Shown here one piece after another: positions 6,544-8,547 of a stretch of DNA of 8,547 nt. The notes beneath the pieces were generated by a model. It did no database searches and was not told the DNA's origin. It worked only from the letters and a program-made list of their open reading frames with translations. Both the position numbers and the translations under genes were made by a program. Numbering within the stretch: the first letter of the stretch is position 1; each line of letters starts with the position of its first letter. The stretch comes from Burkholderiales bacterium (lineage in GTDB: Bacteria > Pseudomonadota > Gammaproteobacteria > Burkholderiales > Casimicrobiaceae), in NCBI GenBank assembly GCA_025354075.1, contig JANXNO010000049.1, positions 1 to 8,547 of the forward strand. The letters are read 5' to 3'.

Positions 6544-7443
6544 ATGGAACTTAAGTGGGTTGAAGACTTTTTGCAACTGGCCGAAACGGGCAGCTTTTCA
6601 CGGGCGGCGGAGTTGCGATACGTCACGCAACCAGCGTTTTCAAGACGCATCCGGGCGCTCGAACAGTGGCTCGGCGCGGAGCTGATTGACCGCACCAGTT
6701 ATCCGACCAAGATGACCAAAGCGGGCGAGCAATTTCGCGAGCGGGCGGCGGAAATCGTGCGTCAGGCGATTGATGCTCGGGCGATTGCCCGGGGCCTGCA
6801 GAGCGCGCCGACCGACACGATTTTGTTCGCTGCGCCGCACACGTTGTCGTTGACGTTTTTTCCGACGTGGTTGCACGTGCTGGAGAAGAAGCTGGGGCGC
6901 GTCAAGGCCAAGCTCATTGCAGCCAACGTGCACGACGCGGTGATGAGTCTGGTCGAAGGCAACTGCGATTTGTTGCTCTGCTATCACCATCCGAATCAGC
7001 CGGTGCAGCTTGATGAATCCCGCTATGAGATGGTGGTGCTCGGCACCGAGACCATCGCGCCGTTTTCAAAAACCGACAGCGAAGGCCGTGCGCTGTTCAC
7101 GCTGCCCGGTAGTGACGCAAAGAAAATCCCATATTTATCGTACACCCCGCAGGCTTATCTGGGCCGCATGGTCGAGCTGATTTTGCAACAGGCACCGCTA
7201 CGTGCGCATCTCGATTGCGTGTACGAAAACGACATGTCCGAGGCGCTGAAAGTCATGGCGCTGGAAGGCCACGGCCTCGCGTGGCTCCCCGAGAGCGCCG
7301 TGACGCGCGAGCTCAAGGCCAAGCGTATCGCTCGTGGTGGCGACGCGCACTGGACGGGCACCATGGAGATTCGTCTGTATCGCGAGAAAGGCGCGCAGCG
7401 TGAAGTGGTGGACGCCGTCTGGAACGCGGCTACCGGCAAGTGA
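6544..7443 (+). CDS. LysR family transcriptional regulator, HypT/YjiE-like
   Basis: From ATG 6544 the protein has 299 residues, the usual LysR length. The winged HTH is at the N-terminus (about 17-40: SFSRAAELRYVTQPAFSRRI), followed by a linker helix and a periplasmic-binding-protein-like effector domain from about 90. Several effector-domain segments resemble E. coli HypT (YjiE), a hypochlorite-responsive regulator, as I remember its sequence: APHTLSL (97-103), AYLGRMVEL (204-212), NDMSEALKVMALEGHGLAWL (229-248). An in-frame TTG at 6526 would add six residues, but MELKWVEDF is the typical subfamily start. The gene is divergent from the GATase gene and 7 bases ahead of the cupin gene, so it may control the cupin and fluoride-channel genes, the divergent unit, or both. 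LysR membership is certain. The HypT-like label is probable, but the actual signal is unknown. Confidence 0.9.
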   Translation: MELKWVEDFLQLAETGSFSRAAELRYVTQPAFSRRIRALEQWLGAELIDRTSYPTKMTKAGEQFRERAAEIVRQAIDARAIARGLQSAPTDTILFAAPHTLSLTFFPTWLHVLEKKLGRVKAKLIAANVHDAVMSLVEGNCDLLLCYHHPNQPVQLDESRYEMVVLGTETIAPFSKTDSEGRALFTLPGSDAKKIPYLSYTPQAYLGRMVELILQQAPLRAHLDCVYENDMSEALKVMALEGHGLAWLPESAVTRELKAKRIARGGDAHWTGTMEIRLYREKGAQREVVDAVWNAATGK

Positions 7444-7450
7444 TTCGCTG

Positions 7451-7927
7451 ATGAGTGCACTGATGATTCAACCGGAACTCGCGGTCGCGGCTATCCCCAG
7501 CGACGAGCGCGTGTGGGTGCCGCAGGCACCTGACGTGTGGTTTCGTCCCTTGCTGTTGAACACGGTCTCCGGCGGCTGGTGCAATTTGCTGCGCGTACGC
7601 AAAAGCGGCGTGCTCTCGCGACACCGGCATCCGATGATGGTGGTGGGCTATGTGATCAAGGGCAAATGGTTTTATCGCGAGCATGACTGGGTCGCCACCG
7701 AGGGCAGTTTCGTTTACGAACCGCCAGGCGAAATTCATACGCTCGAGGTGCCCGCTGACTGCGCCGAGATGATCACGTTTTTCAACATTCAGGGTGCGAT
7801 GATTTACCTGAACGATGCCAACGAGCAGACGGGCTATGAGGACGTGTGGACCAAGATCGAGATGTGCCGCGCGCATTACGCAGCCAACGGTCTGGGTGCC
7901 GACTATGTTGATCAGTTTGTGCGGTAA
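7451..7927 (+). CDS. Cupin, 2,4'-dihydroxyacetophenone dioxygenase family protein
   Basis: This 158-residue single-domain cupin has metal-ligand candidates H58 and H60 in LSRHRHP and H96 in PPGEIHTL. The sequence pattern (VPQAPDVWFRPLLLNT, LLRVRKSGVLSRHRHP, DWVATEGSFVYEPPGE, YVDQFVR) is that of proteins annotated as the 2,4'-dihydroxyacetophenone dioxygenase family. The founding member cleaves a C-C bond in an aromatic ketone using non-haem iron and O2. Most relatives are uncharacterised, so the substrate here is unknown. The 38-residue spacing from the first to the last His fits that family as I recall it. ATG 7451 follows the LysR stop by 7 bases; the open frame extends further upstream, but only inside the LysR gene. 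ATG 7463 is an alternative start. Translation is probably coupled to LysR because no clear Shine-Dalgarno is present. The crcB gene follows after 3 bases. Confidence 0.87.
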   Translation: MSALMIQPELAVAAIPSDERVWVPQAPDVWFRPLLLNTVSGGWCNLLRVRKSGVLSRHRHPMMVVGYVIKGKWFYREHDWVATEGSFVYEPPGEIHTLEVPADCAEMITFFNIQGAMIYLNDANEQTGYEDVWTKIEMCRAHYAANGLGADYVDQFVR

Positions 7928-7930
7928 ACC

Positions 7931-8311
7931 GTGGCGTCAACGCTGATTGCCATTGCTGTCGGTGCGGTGCTCGGTGCGTGGGCTCGTTACGGTCTGGCGC
8001 TGTGGATGAACGGACGCGGATGGATTCCGTGGGGTACCTTTGTCGCAAATGCGGTCGGTGGATTGTTGATCGGTCTGGCCATTGCCTATCTGTCGTCGAA
8101 TCGAGATGTTTCGCCGTTGCTGCGCCTTTTTTTTGTGACAGGATTTCTCGGCGCGCTGACCACGTTTTCTACATTCAGCGCGGAGGTGACGACCTTATTG
8201 CTGGACGGCGCGCTGCTGCGTGGTTTGCTGCTTGCAGCGCTGCATCTGGCGGCCTCACTTGTGCTCACTGCAATTGGAATGGGCCTCTACAAAGCCGTTG
8301 CCAGCGTGTGA
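7931..8311 (+). CDS. crcB: CrcB/Fluc fluoride ion channel
   Basis: This 126-residue membrane protein has four hydrophobic segments (about 4-25, 32-54, 63-88 and 95-119). It has the Fluc signatures GTFVANAVGG (35-44, with the conserved Asn40) and GFLGALTTFSTFSAE (71-85, with the TTFSTF core containing the pore Phe residues). Fluc proteins form dual-topology dimers in the inner membrane that let toxic fluoride leave the cell. Length is normal for the family. The start is GTG 7931, 3 bases after the cupin stop, and is set by the first hydrophobic helix beginning at once. No fluoride riboswitch is seen in front of it. As third gene of the LysR-cupin-crcB unit it appears to be expressed with a regulator and a dioxygenase rather than under direct fluoride control. 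Confidence 0.95.
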   Translation: MASTLIAIAVGAVLGAWARYGLALWMNGRGWIPWGTFVANAVGGLLIGLAIAYLSSNRDVSPLLRLFFVTGFLGALTTFSTFSAEVTTLLLDGALLRGLLLAALHLAASLVLTAIGMGLYKAVASV

Positions 8312-8438
8312 AAATTAACTGATTGATCGTTGCTGTGAGGGCGGCTTGCCGCTACCGTCAGTAACTTGAGACTTAACGCGGGTCGCGGTGCGCCGCTGCT
8401 AATAAAAACCGCAAATCCACCTCATTTTTTTGTTGCAT

Positions 8439-8444
8439 AGAGGA
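8439..8444 (+). promoter_or_regulatory. Shine-Dalgarno for the quinone oxidoreductase gene
   Basis: AGAGGA stands 6 bases before ATG 8451. It is the best ribosome binding site on the plus strand of this window and it fixes the start of the last gene. Confidence 0.8.
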
Positions 8445-8450
8445 ATTCAT

Positions 8451-8547
8451 ATGACCACACAAATTCGCTTCCACGAAACCGGCGGCCCTGAGGTATTGAA
8501 ACTGGAGACCGTTGAGCTGCCAGCCCCCGGTCCCGGCGAGGCGCGTG
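8451..8547 (+). CDS. Quinone oxidoreductase-like MDR protein (5' part only)
   Basis: Only the first 32 codons are inside the window. They read [20 protein letters not shown] and then [12 protein letters not shown]. This is the characteristic N-terminus of NADPH:quinone oxidoreductases (Qor/zeta-crystallin type) of the medium-chain dehydrogenase/reductase superfamily, in which the GGPEVL motif is conserved. Such enzymes reduce quinones or other reactive carbonyl compounds with NADPH in the cytoplasm. The NADPH-binding Rossmann domain would lie beyond the right edge and cannot be checked. A 139-base gap separates it from crcB and it has its own strong ribosome binding site, so it may be a separate transcription unit. 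Other MDR subfamilies share this N-terminus, so the exact enzyme is not fixed. Confidence 0.82.
   Translation, partial: MTTQIRFHETGGPEVLKLETVELPAPGPGEAR

Noticed and set aside
6428..6556. ACTTAAGT occurring at 6428-6435 and again at 6549-6556 at the LysR start
   Set aside because: It is an 8-base palindrome repeated once, and the second copy is explained by codons of the MELKW start. This is too weak to call an operator.
7334..7450. Upstream extension of the cupin reading frame to 7334
   Set aside because: It would overlap the LysR gene by more than 100 bases in another frame, and the extra residues do not resemble the cupin family. ATG 7451 fits the operon spacing.
7443..7931. Fluoride riboswitch for crcB
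   Set aside because: crcB follows the cupin stop by 3 bases, and neither that junction nor the 6282-6543 region shows the conserved crcB-motif pattern.
8312..8450. Terminator and promoter between crcB and the quinone oxidoreductase gene
   Set aside because: There is a short hairpin (GCGG-CTTG-CCGC at 8341-8352), a second one near 8385-8396, and a T run at 8424-8431. The hairpins are not next to the T run, and no well-spaced -35/-10 pair is visible.

Overview
The window is a stretch of bacterial chromosome with tightly packed genes and mid to high GC content. It is most likely from a gamma- or betaproteobacterium. The hairpin repeat with TGTAGGAGCGGCG arms at 4018-4091 resembles repeats common in Xanthomonadales and relatives, so I lean towards that order. 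This is pattern recognition only. I see no rRNA, tRNA, CRISPR array, transposase or integrase.

Region 1 (8-2915, + strand) holds two overlapping genes. The first encodes a soluble PAP2 / vanadium-haloperoxidase-like enzyme, and its reading frame is still open at the left edge. The second encodes a 660-residue subtilisin-like (S8) serine protease without a signal peptide and with a large insertion between the oxyanion Asn and the catalytic Ser. The genes overlap by 11 bases, so they are probably translationally coupled. I do not know this pair as a named system. It is the best candidate here for something undescribed.

Region 2 (2938-4008, + strand) is a LuxR-type regulator that starts 22 bases after the protease stop. 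It has GAF-like and PAS-like sensing regions ahead of a C-terminal helix-turn-helix. It converges on the next minus-strand gene, and a nearly perfect 23-bp inverted repeat lies between them.

Region 3 (4102-6281, - strand) has a class I glutamine amidotransferase upstream and a PLP-dependent alpha-oxoamine synthase downstream. The synthase reading frame is interrupted by one in-frame TAG exactly where the family normally has a conserved Tyr (SSQE-stop-LSLASHP). It is therefore a very recent pseudogene, a readthrough gene or a sequencing error.

Region 4 (6282-8311, + strand) starts with a 262-base divergent intergenic region. It is followed by a compact operon: a HypT/YjiE-like LysR regulator, a cupin of the 2,4'-dihydroxyacetophenone dioxygenase family, and a CrcB/Fluc fluoride channel, with gaps of only 7 and 3 bases.

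Region 5 (8451-8547, + strand) is the first 32 codons of a quinone oxidoreductase-like MDR protein behind a good ribosome binding site. The window ends inside it. Regions 4 and 5 look like a stress or detoxification neighbourhood (oxidant-type regulator, aromatic-type dioxygenase, fluoride export, quinone reductase), but that functional link is inferred from adjacency.
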